Assembly: GCA_948823415.1 (NCBI GenBank) | Contig: CAQKRU010000002.1 | Location: forward strand, 28,698-92,697 | From: an uncultured Eubacteriales bacterium | Lineage (GTDB): Bacteria > Bacillota > Clostridia > Oscillospirales > Acutalibacteraceae | Length of the DNA stretch: 64,000 nucleotides | Direction of reading: 5' to 3' | Shown: piece after piece, positions 34,203 through 42,773 of the stretch | How positions within the stretch are numbered: position 1 is the stretch's first letter | Layout: each line of letters begins with the position of its first letter | Translations under genes and position numbers: made by a program | The notes under the pieces: model-generated | What the model was told of the DNA's origin: nothing | Databases searched by the model: none | The model's input: only the letters and a program-made list of their open reading frames with translations

Positions 34203-35558
34203 ATGCCAATTTCAGAAGGTCCGGTAAAGGACAGCACATTAAATGCAAATAGAGACACATTTCGAACAAAATTCGGATTCATTTGGGCGTGCGTTGGTTC
34301 GGCAGTAGGAATCGGAACTGTTTGGATGTTTCCGTATCGATTGGGGCAGTATGGCGGCGCGGTGTTTTTGATCGAATATATTATATTCACGGTGCTTTTA
34401 GGAATACCCGGAGTTATCGGCGAGATGGCGTTTGGCCGCGCGATGAAGTCCGGCCCCATAGGCGCATTTGCAGGCGCCACAAAAAAGAAGTTTAACCGAC
34501 CATTTGGCAAGTTTTTAGGTGTGATCCCTGTTTTGGGCGCTTTGTGCATTGCAATCGGTTATTCTGTAGTGGTTGGATGGATAATACGCTTTTTGGCTTC
34601 GAGTATTTCTGGAGAATTGCTACAGCAAAAGGATACAGTAGCTTTGTTTGCAAACATTTCCGGAGATTTTGGCAATGTGGTTAGCCATCTGGCGGGGTTT
34701 TTGATAGTTTTTTTGATAATGATATTCGGAATTTCGAACGGGATAGAAAAGCTGAACAAAGTCCTGATGCCCCTGTTCTTCATATTGTTTGTAATCTTAG
34801 CGATAAAGGCGGCGCTTTTGCCGGGCTCGTTTCGAGGGTACGACTATCTGTTCAATTTCGATTTTGCACAATTCCTTGAGCCACAAAACTGGATTTATGC
34901 ATTGGGACAAGCCTTTTTTTCGCTATCGCTAGCGGGTTCCGGAACGCTGATATATGGTAGCTACTTGAAGGACGACGAAGACATAATTTATTGTGCAAAA
35001 AATGTGGCGCTGTTTGACGTCTTGGCGGGAATTATAGCCGCATTGGCGATTATTCCTGCGATGTTTTCCTTTGGATTAGAGTCGCAAGCGGGGCCGTCAT
35101 TATTGTTTGTTGCGATGCCCCAGGTCTTTGCTGGAATGCCTTTTGGGCGTTTTTTTGAAATTATTTTTTTCACAGCGATACTCTTCGCAGCCGTAACGTC
35201 GATCATAAACCTCTTTGAAGTGCCGATAGAAGGCCTGCAGACCAAATTTAACTTGCCAAGGAACTTAGCAGTGACCATAGTTATAGCCACATCCGCGGCG
35301 ATAAGCCTATTCATAGAAAACGGCGAGACAGTCGGCAAATGGATGGATATGGTGTCTATTTACGCCATTCCGCTCGGAACATTGTTAGCAGGAGTGATGT
35401 TTTTCTGGGTTTGCGGCTCAGACTTTGCACTAAAGCAGATAAACAAAGGCGCCAAAAGAAAAATCAACGGGAGCTGGTTTGTTCCGCTAGCGAAATATGT
35501 TTTTATTATCGGCACAATGGTTATTTTTGCCTGCGGGATCTTTTTAAATATAAGTTGA
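34203..35558 (+). CDS. Sodium:neurotransmitter symporter family (SNF/NSS) transporter
   Basis: LeuT-fold sodium-coupled transporter, probably for amino acids. 451 residues with about 11 membrane helices. TM1 carries the unwound substrate site FIWACVGSAVGIGTVWMFPY, followed by RLGQYGGAVFLIEYI; LeuT has N-W-R-F here, whereas this protein has T-V-W-M-F, so the gate Arg is replaced. TM6-like LGQAFFSLSLAGSGTLIYGSY is also conserved. ATG 34203 chosen with GGGGTGG upstream; the frame is open to 34170. Confidence 0.9.
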   Translation: MPISEGPVKDSTLNANRDTFRTKFGFIWACVGSAVGIGTVWMFPYRLGQYGGAVFLIEYIIFTVLLGIPGVIGEMAFGRAMKSGPIGAFAGATKKKFNRPFGKFLGVIPVLGALCIAIGYSVVVGWIIRFLASSISGELLQQKDTVALFANISGDFGNVVSHLAGFLIVFLIMIFGISNGIEKLNKVLMPLFFILFVILAIKAALLPGSFRGYDYLFNFDFAQFLEPQNWIYALGQAFFSLSLAGSGTLIYGSYLKDDEDIIYCAKNVALFDVLAGIIAALAIIPAMFSFGLESQAGPSLLFVAMPQVFAGMPFGRFFEIIFFTAILFAAVTSIINLFEVPIEGLQTKFNLPRNLAVTIVIATSAAISLFIENGETVGKWMDMVSIYAIPLGTLLAGVMFFWVCGSDFALKQINKGAKRKINGSWFVPLAKYVFIIGTMVIFACGIFLNIS

Positions 35559-35595
35559 ATTGAGACTATAGATGAGGGGAGTGGAGAGAAAGCGT

Positions 35596-35973
35596 ATGCT
35601 AATAGGATTAAGCCCGATTTTTCCGTGCAATGACATCGAAAAAACGGCCGATTTCTATGTTAATAAATTGGGATTCAAAGACGTAAAGTATCTGAACGCA
35701 TCGGAGCCGCACATTTGCTTGTATAAAGACTCTGTCGAAATAATTCTTATAAAGGCGTTAGCAGAACCATACAAGCCAAATCATGCGTTGTATGGCTACG
35801 GTTTTGACGTGTATTTTTATACAGAGAATCAAGAAGATTTAGAGCAAGAATTTAAAGAAAACGGAGTAAAATTTGTTAAGCCGCTGTGTACCACAGATTA
35901 TAACAACAAAGAATTTGTATTAGAAGATTGTGACGGCAGGCACATTGCCTTTGGCTGCAAGCTTAGCGATTGA
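35596..35973 (+). CDS. VOC/glyoxalase-fold protein
   Basis: 125 residues of the vicinal oxygen chelate fold: SPIFPCNDIEKTADFYVNKLGF, HICLYKDSVEIILIK, GFDVYFYTENQEDLEQEFKE and EFVLEDCDGRHIAFG. Such proteins include glyoxalase I and bleomycin-resistance proteins; the specific ligand cannot be told. ATG 35596 is used; GGGGAG lies about 20 nt upstream and GGAGAG nearer. Confidence 0.8.
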   Translation: MLIGLSPIFPCNDIEKTADFYVNKLGFKDVKYLNASEPHICLYKDSVEIILIKALAEPYKPNHALYGYGFDVYFYTENQEDLEQEFKENGVKFVKPLCTTDYNNKEFVLEDCDGRHIAFGCKLSD

Positions 35974-36010
35974 GAAGTAATTTTTGAATTGAAGATACAA
36001 TCAAAACAAG

Positions 36011-36044
36011 AAAGAGATAGCTAATTTTAAGCTATCTCTTTTTA
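36011..36044. terminator. Bidirectional terminator between VOC and Nudix genes
   Basis: AGAGATAGCT (36013-36022) pairs with AGCTATCTCT (36030-36039), followed by TTTTT on +; a shorter T run on -. Confidence 0.75.
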
Positions 36045-36066
36045 GTAAAAAACAGGTATTTTAATG

Positions 36067-36798
36067 CTATCTGCTATTAACAATTTTATTTTTTTCGAGC
36101 CATTTTACGGCTTCTTCAAAAATTTTCAGATCATTTCGATGATTCAAGCACTTGTATATATCATCTTTTTTTAGCCATTTGTACTTTTCTATCTCGCTGT
36201 TTTGGGCGGTAACTTTTTTGCTGTTGGCCTTTGCCACAAAAATCACAACTTTTTTCTTTACCTGGCCAAAAAGCCGATAAACACTAGTTTTGCGAAAGCC
36301 ATCCAGAATGGTAACGTCCAGATTAGTCTCTTCTTTAACCTCTCGTATTGCGGTCTGCTCTTCGGTTTCGCCAATTTCTATATGACCTTTTGGAAAGCCC
36401 CAATACCTGCCGTTGGTGTTTTTAACGACCAAAAAATAGCGTTCATCTGATAAATCGTTAAAAATAACGGCGCCGCAGGACTTTTCATAAAGACAAGTTA
36501 ACCGGTACGGAAACTGATTTTTGATTCTAGAAAGGCGACTTCTAATCTCGGGCGAATAATAAATAGCACCCTTGGGAGCCAAAATTAATTTTTCGCAATG
36601 TTCGCCCTTGTTGGCAATAGCTATCACCGTGCCGATGGTCGATTTTTGTACGGGTTTGTTCGAGATAAAATATACTTTTTTGTTAAAGAAGCTCGGCAGA
36701 GGATCTACAATATGTGCCGCATATAGCGGGGCACAATATTTTGCACTGGAGCCGTAAGCAGATCCGTCAATCACCACCTCAAAAATTTTTCCAAGCAT
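36067..36798 (-). CDS. Nudix hydrolase fused to a degenerate pyrophosphatase-like domain
   Basis: 243 residues. The C-terminal half is Nudix: WGFPKGHIEIGETEEQTAIREVKEET gives the GX5EX7REUXEEXGU box (last residue pattern EETNLD). The first ~110 residues, MLGKIFEVVIDGSAYGS, then GTVIAIANKGEHCEKLILAPKG, resemble the fold of soluble inorganic pyrophosphatase (VIAI...W..AP.G pattern), but the metal-binding Asp cluster is not evident. Likely hydrolyses a nucleoside diphosphate derivative such as a dinucleoside polyphosphate. ATG 36798 selected; upstream frame to 36855 lacks a ribosome site. Confidence 0.8.
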   Translation of the reverse strand: MLGKIFEVVIDGSAYGSSAKYCAPLYAAHIVDPLPSFFNKKVYFISNKPVQKSTIGTVIAIANKGEHCEKLILAPKGAIYYSPEIRSRLSRIKNQFPYRLTCLYEKSCGAVIFNDLSDERYFLVVKNTNGRYWGFPKGHIEIGETEEQTAIREVKEETNLDVTILDGFRKTSVYRLFGQVKKKVVIFVAKANSKKVTAQNSEIEKYKWLKKDDIYKCLNHRNDLKIFEEAVKWLEKNKIVNSR

Positions 36799-37105
36799 TG
36801 TGGAATCACACTCCTCTATTATGTATATTTTACATGTCAAAACAGATAAATTCAAGTTTAAATTGGCGTTAAAGATTCAAAAAAATCAATAAAATTGAAG
36901 TGTAAAAAAAGTTTGATAGTACATAGACAAAATTTATAAACGATATTTGTCAAAATTGAGGAGGGCTTTTTGACGGTTAAATAAAAAACTTGTGAAAATT
37001 TTAAAGGCAGATTTTTGCTTTAAAAGAAAAAAATAAAAAATTAATTATCTTATCATTTTTTGAAGTTTAATTTTAAAATTAGGAAAAATAAAATTTGAAA
37101 GTTTG
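36799..37105. other. AT-rich intergenic region before rubrerythrin
   Basis: About 300 bp with long A and T runs, no credible gene and no clear repeat. It must hold the 5' end of the Nudix gene; I see no strong promoter for it. Confidence 0.5.
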
Positions 37106-37134
37106 TTGTAATTTTGAAGGCAGCGCAGTATAAT
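37106..37134 (+). promoter_or_regulatory. Promoter of the rubrerythrin gene
   Basis: TTGTAA 37106-37111, 17-bp spacer, TATAAT 37129-37134. No PerR-type box could be confirmed by eye. Confidence 0.75.
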
Positions 37135-37184
37135 TAAATAGTCCTTATAATAAATGCTTTAATTTTTTTAGGAGGGTTTTTATC

Positions 37185-37724
37185 ATGGATTTTAAAGGAA
37201 GCCGTACAGAAGCCAATTTATTGGCTGCTTTTGCTGGAGAATCTCAGGCAAGAAATAAGTATACCTATTATGCCTCTGCTGCAAGAAAAGAGGGATATCA
37301 GCAGATTGCGGATATTTTTGAAGAAACAGCGGATAACGAGAAAGAACATGCAAAATTATGGTTCAAATATTTACATAATGGGGAAGTTCCAAAGACGGCC
37401 GAAAATTTAAAGGATGCCGCAGCCGGTGAAAATTACGAATGGACAGATATGTATAAAAAATTTGCCGAAGTTGCCGACGAAGAAGGTTTTACCGAGATTG
37501 CAGAGGCTATGCGGCAGGTTGCAAAAATTGAAAAAGGCCACGAAGAAAGATATAATGCTTTGCTAAAGAATGTGCAAAATAAAAAAGTCTTTGAAAAAGA
37601 CGAAGTGGTAGTGTGGATCTGCAGAAATTGCGGGCATGTGCACGTGGGTAAATCTGCGCCAGAAGAGTGCCCAACATGCAAGCATCCGCAAGCTTATTTT
37701 GAGATAAAAGCCGAAAATTATTGA
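37185..37724 (+). CDS. rbr: Rubrerythrin
   Basis: Non-haem diiron peroxidase protecting anaerobes from peroxide. 179 residues: ferritin-like domain with E-x-x-H iron ligands (AFAGESQARNKYTYYA, ETADNEKEHAKLWFKY, IEKGHEERY) and a C-terminal rubredoxin-like site WICRNCGHVHVGKSAPEECP TCKHPQ (CxxC twice). Fits a strict anaerobe. Own promoter and terminator; GGAGG before ATG. Confidence 0.96.
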   Translation: MDFKGSRTEANLLAAFAGESQARNKYTYYASAARKEGYQQIADIFEETADNEKEHAKLWFKYLHNGEVPKTAENLKDAAAGENYEWTDMYKKFAEVADEEGFTEIAEAMRQVAKIEKGHEERYNALLKNVQNKKVFEKDEVVVWICRNCGHVHVGKSAPEECPTCKHPQAYFEIKAENY

Positions 37725-37756
37725 TTTTACATTTTAGCTTGTTTACCAAAAAAGCA

Positions 37757-37787
37757 AAGGAGCCCTAAAGTTTGGGGCTCTTTTTTG
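37757..37787 (+). terminator. Terminator after rubrerythrin
   Basis: GAGCCC (37760-37765) pairs with GGGCTC (37775-37780), then TTTTTTG. Confidence 0.88.
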
Positions 37788-37932
37788 TTTGTATATTAAT
37801 TTTTGAGTAAAATTTAATTCACATCTGCCTTTAACTGGCAATAATCCTCGCTTTTTGGATGTTTGTCATAGATCGATTTTTGCGAGAATAAGTATTAATA
37901 AAAATCTCAAAAAGTTTGAAGGGTGAAGCAAA

Positions 37933-39117
37933 GTGTGCATTTATATCACAAAGAAGTACGCCAGAGTCGCGACCAGCTTGATTATTATATTTTCGATTGT
38001 GTTTATTTATATTATTAAGGGGAGTGTTTGTGCGAACGAAGCGGCGAATGCTTCGAATATAGAAATTTTGGCTCCGGCGGCGGTTTTGATGGAGCCTAAG
38101 ACTGGGAGAGTGCTTTTTGAAAAAAATTCGCACGAGGTGCGCTGTTGTGCGTCTATAACCAAGGTCATGACGATGATTTTGGTGATGGAAGCTTTGGACA
38201 GCGGAAAGATAAGCTTGCAGGATACAGTGTCTGCGAGTGAGCATGCGGCATCCATGGGCGGCTCGGACATCTGGCTAAAGCCGGGAGAAACCATGACGGT
38301 GGATGAGCTCATAAAAGCCGTTATGGTGGCCTCTGCAAACGACGCGGCTGTGGCTTTAGCAGAACACGTCTGCGGTTCGGAGGACTTGTTTGTTTCGGAA
38401 ATGAACCGCAAAGCCAAGGAACTCTTTATGGCTGAGACGGTGTTTAAAAACTGCAACGGTCTTGATGAAGAAGGCCACGTGACGAGTGCGTACGATGTTG
38501 CCTTGATGTCGCGGGAACTCATCAAGCATAAAAAAATATTCGACTACACCTCAATCTGGATGGACTATTTGAGAGACGGCAAGACGCAGCTGGTGAACAC
38601 GAATAAGCTTTTGAAGAGCTATAAGGGCATCACAGGGCTAAAAACCGGCACAACATCGCAGGCCGGAAGCTGCATCACCGCAACGGCAACCAGAGAAAAC
38701 CTAACGCTAAACGCGGTAGTGCTGGGAGGGGCCAACGGCAAAGAGCGCTTCAAAGACGCCGCAGCGCTGATGGACTTTGGGTTTGCAAATTATAATATGC
38801 TAAAACCGGTTGTGGACGAGAGCATCTTTGCGCCGGTTCGGGTAACTGACGGCATGCAGCCAAGCGTGGCGGTCGAAGCGGACATTGCGAACGAAGTACT
38901 GGTGCCAAAGGGCAAGGAGCACAGCATAGACAGCAGCATGGAGATAGCTGATGAAACCTCGGCACCCGTGCAAAAAGGGCAAAGTTTGGGTCGGCTCATT
39001 TATAAACTTGGGGACGAAATCGTCGCAGAGTACGATATCGTGGCGGCAGAAAGCGTAGAGAAAATAAATTTTGGCGCGGTTTTTAAAATTTTGCTAATGG
39101 ACTTTTTAAAAATTTAA
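37933..39117 (+). CDS. dacF: D-alanyl-D-alanine carboxypeptidase (DacF type)
   Basis: Serine DD-carboxypeptidase trimming peptidoglycan pentapeptides. 394 residues: N-terminal membrane or signal segment (SLIIIFSIVFIYIIK), then catalytic motifs SITK (SxxK) in CASITKVMTM, SAN (SxN) in VMVASANDAA and KTG in GLKTGTTSQAG, and a C-terminal beta domain after residue 300. GTG start with GAAGGGTG upstream. In sporulating bacteria the type acts on the forespore wall; sporulation here is not proven. Confidence 0.92.
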   Translation: MCIYITKKYARVATSLIIIFSIVFIYIIKGSVCANEAANASNIEILAPAAVLMEPKTGRVLFEKNSHEVRCCASITKVMTMILVMEALDSGKISLQDTVSASEHAASMGGSDIWLKPGETMTVDELIKAVMVASANDAAVALAEHVCGSEDLFVSEMNRKAKELFMAETVFKNCNGLDEEGHVTSAYDVALMSRELIKHKKIFDYTSIWMDYLRDGKTQLVNTNKLLKSYKGITGLKTGTTSQAGSCITATATRENLTLNAVVLGGANGKERFKDAAALMDFGFANYNMLKPVVDESIFAPVRVTDGMQPSVAVEADIANEVLVPKGKEHSIDSSMEIADETSAPVQKGQSLGRLIYKLGDEIVAEYDIVAAESVEKINFGAVFKILLMDFLKI

Positions 39118-39215
39118 ATTGCAGCAAAACCGTTGCAAAAAGCGCGCCCATGCGTTAAAATGAACCTAATATTCGTTTGAATGTTAGAAAAAATGCGAGC
39201 AAGGAGCGCAAAGCC

Positions 39216-40511
39216 ATGCCTGTTGAGCTGAACACGAAGTATTTGGATTCATTTATTAGCGGCGAGGATTACGAGAAGATTGAGCCCTCGGTGAGTTTAG
39301 CGCACAATTTTTTGCATAAAAAGACCGGTTTGGGGAGCGAATTTACGGGTTGGGTCACGCTGCCTACCGATTACGACAGGGAAGAATTTTCCCGGATAAA
39401 GGAGACTGCCCGTAAAATAAGCGCTAACACGGACATTTTTATAGTGATCGGCATTGGCGGCTCGTATTTGGGCGCTAGGGCTGTGATTGAGCTGATAAAT
39501 TCGCGAAATTATAACACTCTGCCCAAAACCACGCCGGACATTTATTTTGCTGGAAACAGCATTAGCGCCGCGGATTTGAGTGATCTGTTGAAGATCTGCG
39601 AAGGTCGGGACGTGAGCGTAAATGTGGTGTCGAAGTCTGGCACTACGCTGGAGCCCGCGCTGGCCTTTAGAGTGTTTAAGCGATTTTTGGAGGAGAAGTA
39701 CGGCAAAGAAGGGGCCAGAAAGCGGATTTTCTGTACCACGGATAGGCAAAAGGGCAAACTAAAGCGGCTGGCGGATGAAGAGGGGTACGAGACCTTTGTG
39801 ATTCCGGAAGACATCGGTGGCAGGTATTCTGTGCTGACGGCGGTGGGGCTCTTGCCAATAGCAGTGGCGGGCATTGACATCGATGAACTAATGCTAGGAG
39901 CCAGACGTGCGCAGGAGGACTTAGCTTGTGCTGACTTAGATCAGAACGATTGCTACAAATATGCGGCAATTCGCAATATTTTGCACAGCGGGAAGGGCAA
40001 AAGCATTGAGATTTTGGCAAGTTACGAGCCGAATTTTGCGATGATGAATGAGTGGTTCAAGCAGCTGTTTGGCGAGAGCGAGGGGAAGGACGGCAAGGGA
40101 ATTTTTCCGGCCTCTGCGATTTTTTCTACCGACTTGCATTCGATGGGGCAATACATTCAGAGCGGTACTCGCAACATTTTTGAGACTATTGTGTACTTTG
40201 AGAAGCCGCGGAATGACATTTTAATCGAGACAATTGCCAGCGATGCGGACGGGTTGAATTTTCTCTCTGGCAAGACGATAGCATTCGTCAACAAAAGTGC
40301 GTTTTTAGGGACATTGGCAGCGCATGCCGGTGGCGGCGTGCCGAACATTATCTTAACGGTGCCAGAGATAAACCCCTTTGAAGTGGGGTATTTGATATAT
40401 TTTTTTGAGAAAGCGTGTGCGATTTCGAGCTATATTTCGGACGTCAATCCATTCGATCAGCCGGGGGTGGATGCTTACAAAAAAAACATGTTTGCGCTTT
40501 TGGGCAACTGA
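39216..40511 (+). CDS. pgi: Glucose-6-phosphate isomerase
   Basis: Interconverts glucose 6-phosphate and fructose 6-phosphate. 431 residues, the short bacterial form: VIGIGGSYLGARAVIEL, VVSKSGTTLEPALAFR (phosphate site), NEWFKQLFGESEGKDGKGIF with the catalytic Glu region, and the C-terminal NPFDQPGVDAYKKNMFALLG. ATG 39216 follows AAGGAG; the frame upstream to 39177 lacks a ribosome site. Confidence 0.96.
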   Translation: MPVELNTKYLDSFISGEDYEKIEPSVSLAHNFLHKKTGLGSEFTGWVTLPTDYDREEFSRIKETARKISANTDIFIVIGIGGSYLGARAVIELINSRNYNTLPKTTPDIYFAGNSISAADLSDLLKICEGRDVSVNVVSKSGTTLEPALAFRVFKRFLEEKYGKEGARKRIFCTTDRQKGKLKRLADEEGYETFVIPEDIGGRYSVLTAVGLLPIAVAGIDIDELMLGARRAQEDLACADLDQNDCYKYAAIRNILHSGKGKSIEILASYEPNFAMMNEWFKQLFGESEGKDGKGIFPASAIFSTDLHSMGQYIQSGTRNIFETIVYFEKPRNDILIETIASDADGLNFLSGKTIAFVNKSAFLGTLAAHAGGGVPNIILTVPEINPFEVGYLIYFFEKACAISSYISDVNPFDQPGVDAYKKNMFALLGN

Positions 40512-40581
40512 GAGTGCATGTGTTGTCTGAAAATTCCAAAAATCCAGGACGATTTTAAATTATTTTAGGGGGAACGGCAAA

Positions 40582-41004
40582 ATGATAGACTTGATCGTGG
40601 GGCAAAAGGGCCTTGGCAAAACCAAAAAGTTAGTGGAGCTTGCGAATAATCGGGCGGCTAAGAGCGATGGCACGGTTGTTTTAATCGCGAAAGGAAGCAA
40701 CCTTACGCTTGACTTGGACCACAGCGTGCGGCTCATCAACATAAGGGACTACAACATCTCAGATTTTGCGGGCCTGCATGGATTCATCTGTGGTGTTTGC
40801 GCCGGCAATTATGATGTTACCGACATTTTGATTGATTCGATTTTTGAGCCGGATAAAATCAACATAGACGAGTTGGTCGGCTTTATAGAAAGTCTCAGCG
40901 AGGTTTGCAAAAAGAATAATGCCACACTGACGCTGGCTGTGCCTGTTGTTGTGTCTGATTTGCCAGATAAAATGCGAAGTTTGGCGATGATAAAAGAGCA
41001 CTAA
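40582..41004 (+). CDS. Small P-loop protein of unknown function
   Basis: 140 residues. N-terminal MIDLIVGQKGLGKTKKLVEL contains a Walker A motif (GxxGxGKT); a hydrophobic strand VTDILIDSIFEPD could be the Walker B equivalent; and LTLAVPVVVSDLPD follows. Similar stand-alone proteins occur widely in clostridia. Ribosome site GGGGG before ATG. Lies between pgi and a penicillin-binding protein; no functional link is evident. Confidence 0.75.
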   Translation: MIDLIVGQKGLGKTKKLVELANNRAAKSDGTVVLIAKGSNLTLDLDHSVRLINIRDYNISDFAGLHGFICGVCAGNYDVTDILIDSIFEPDKINIDELVGFIESLSEVCKKNNATLTLAVPVVVSDLPDKMRSLAMIKEH

Positions 41005-41146
41005 TTGATTTAGATTTAATTTTAGACGACGAACAAAAAGAGTGGCCGCGTACTGGGCTGCTCTTTATTTCTATATTTTTGCGCCTCATAAAACCTGTGT
41101 GAATATATTTGGTGCCAATTTGGCAATAATAGCCATGGGTGATTTT

Positions 41147-42760
41147 ATGTACAAGCGGGTTGTAATATTTTTTTCGATGCTCATGGTTGCGATGGGAATC
41201 GCGGTTTATAACACTTACAAAATTTCAAAAGGAGAGATGCTTTGCGACGCCGCGGCAAGACAGAGCTCATACAAGCTGAAGGTTGCCACGATGCGGGGCA
41301 AAATATACGACTGCCAAAAAAGGCCGCTTGTTGGGGTGGAGGACGAGACTTACATCTCTGTAACGCCCGAGGTGGAGACTTTGGGCGTTTTGCCGCAGAT
41401 TTTGTCGGAAGACGAGAGGAACTTGGCGTTTGAAGAGATGAAGGCCGGCAAACCGTTTGTGTTGAAATTGTCGGACGAGAAGCAAGTAATCGCAAGGGGA
41501 ATTAAAACCTTCAAGGTACCCCAAAGATACGCAAAAGAGCAGATTGCTCCGCACATAATAGGATACTTAAACGGCGACATGCAGGGAGTTTGCGGCATAG
41601 AGAAGGCCTTTAATGACTATTTGAACAGCGCCAGGGGCAGTATTTTTGTGAAGTATAAGGTTGACGCGCTGAATCGGCGGATTCCGGGCGAGGGTGCGAC
41701 CATTGAGAACACGATGTACAAGTGCAGCAGGGGGATTGTTCTGACTATCGACCAGAAGATTCAAAGAATGGCCGAGGCCGCGGCGCAAAAATATATAAAA
41801 AAGGGCGCTGTTATAGTAACCGAGGTCCCGAATTGCGAGATTCGCGCCTGTGTGAGCATGCCGACGTTTTCTCCAACAAACGTTGCAGACGTGCTAAGCG
41901 ACGAAGACTCGCCGCTTTTGAATAGAGCTCTGCTGCCGTACAATATAGGTTCGGTGTTCAAACTCGTGACTGCGGCGGCTATTTTGCAAGAGAACAAGAA
42001 TCCGAACGCAGTATATGATTGCGTGGGGAGCTGCGAGGTGGACGGCCACAAGTTTCACTGCTTTAACAATAAGGGGCACGGGCCCATAGATTTGGAGAAG
42101 GCCGTTGCGTTCTCGTGCAACGCGTATTTTATTGAGAAGGCGCTAGAAATTGGTGGCGAGAAAATCCTCAATTTAGCCAAAGATTTGGGATTTTCAAAAG
42201 AAATCGAGTTAGCGCCGGGGATTACCTCTAAGGCTGGGGTTTTGCCGACTTTGAAAGACCTAGAACAAAGCAGGGCTCTTGCGAATTTCTCATTTGGTCA
42301 GGGCAAATTGCTTGTAACCCCGCTGCAAGTGGCGGCGCTAACAAACGCCATAGCTGCAGAAGGGCTTTACTGCGAGCCGCGGCTAGTGGAAGGGCTTGTT
42401 AATGAGGGTTTGAAGTACGTGCAAAAGGCAGCAAAGCCCAAGCCGACCCGGGTGCTGACCGCCGAATGCGCAAAACATTTGGTGGAGTACATGAAAGCCT
42501 CGGTCGAGTATGGCACCAGCAAGCAGGGCAAGCCGGAAGTCGGCATAGCAGCGGCAAAAACCGGCACAGCGCAGACGGGAATAAAGTCCGGTGACCATGC
42601 GGTAGTTCAGGCTTGGTACGCTGGGATTTTTCCGGCAGAAAAGCCGAAATATTCGATTGTAGTCTTTGCCGAGGATGCCAAAGGGGGCGGAGAAAGCTGC
42701 GGGCCGGCATTTAAAAAGATTGCAGAAGAAATTTTTGGGAACATTTTAAAGGATAACTAG
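41147..42760 (+). CDS. Class B penicillin-binding protein (FtsI/SpoVD-like transpeptidase)
   Basis: Peptidoglycan cross-linking enzyme, 537 residues. One N-terminal membrane helix (VVIFFSMLMVAMGIAVY), a dimerisation region (MRGKIYDCQKRPLVG, GYLNGDMQGVCGIEKAFNDY) and a transpeptidase domain with SVFK (SxxK, in NIGSVFKLVTAAA), SCN (SxN, in AVAFSCNAYFIE) and KTGTAQTG. Start set at ATG 41147; GGGTGA lies 4 nt upstream. ATG 41135 is the alternative and is not preceded by a ribosome site. Short for SpoVD/FtsI and without PASTA repeats, so the exact role (septum, elongation or spore) is open. Confidence 0.9.
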   Translation: MYKRVVIFFSMLMVAMGIAVYNTYKISKGEMLCDAAARQSSYKLKVATMRGKIYDCQKRPLVGVEDETYISVTPEVETLGVLPQILSEDERNLAFEEMKAGKPFVLKLSDEKQVIARGIKTFKVPQRYAKEQIAPHIIGYLNGDMQGVCGIEKAFNDYLNSARGSIFVKYKVDALNRRIPGEGATIENTMYKCSRGIVLTIDQKIQRMAEAAAQKYIKKGAVIVTEVPNCEIRACVSMPTFSPTNVADVLSDEDSPLLNRALLPYNIGSVFKLVTAAAILQENKNPNAVYDCVGSCEVDGHKFHCFNNKGHGPIDLEKAVAFSCNAYFIEKALEIGGEKILNLAKDLGFSKEIELAPGITSKAGVLPTLKDLEQSRALANFSFGQGKLLVTPLQVAALTNAIAAEGLYCEPRLVEGLVNEGLKYVQKAAKPKPTRVLTAECAKHLVEYMKASVEYGTSKQGKPEVGIAAAKTGTAQTGIKSGDHAVVQAWYAGIFPAEKPKYSIVVFAEDAKGGGESCGPAFKKIAEEIFGNILKDN

Positions 42761-42773
42761 GCCCGTTGCGATT

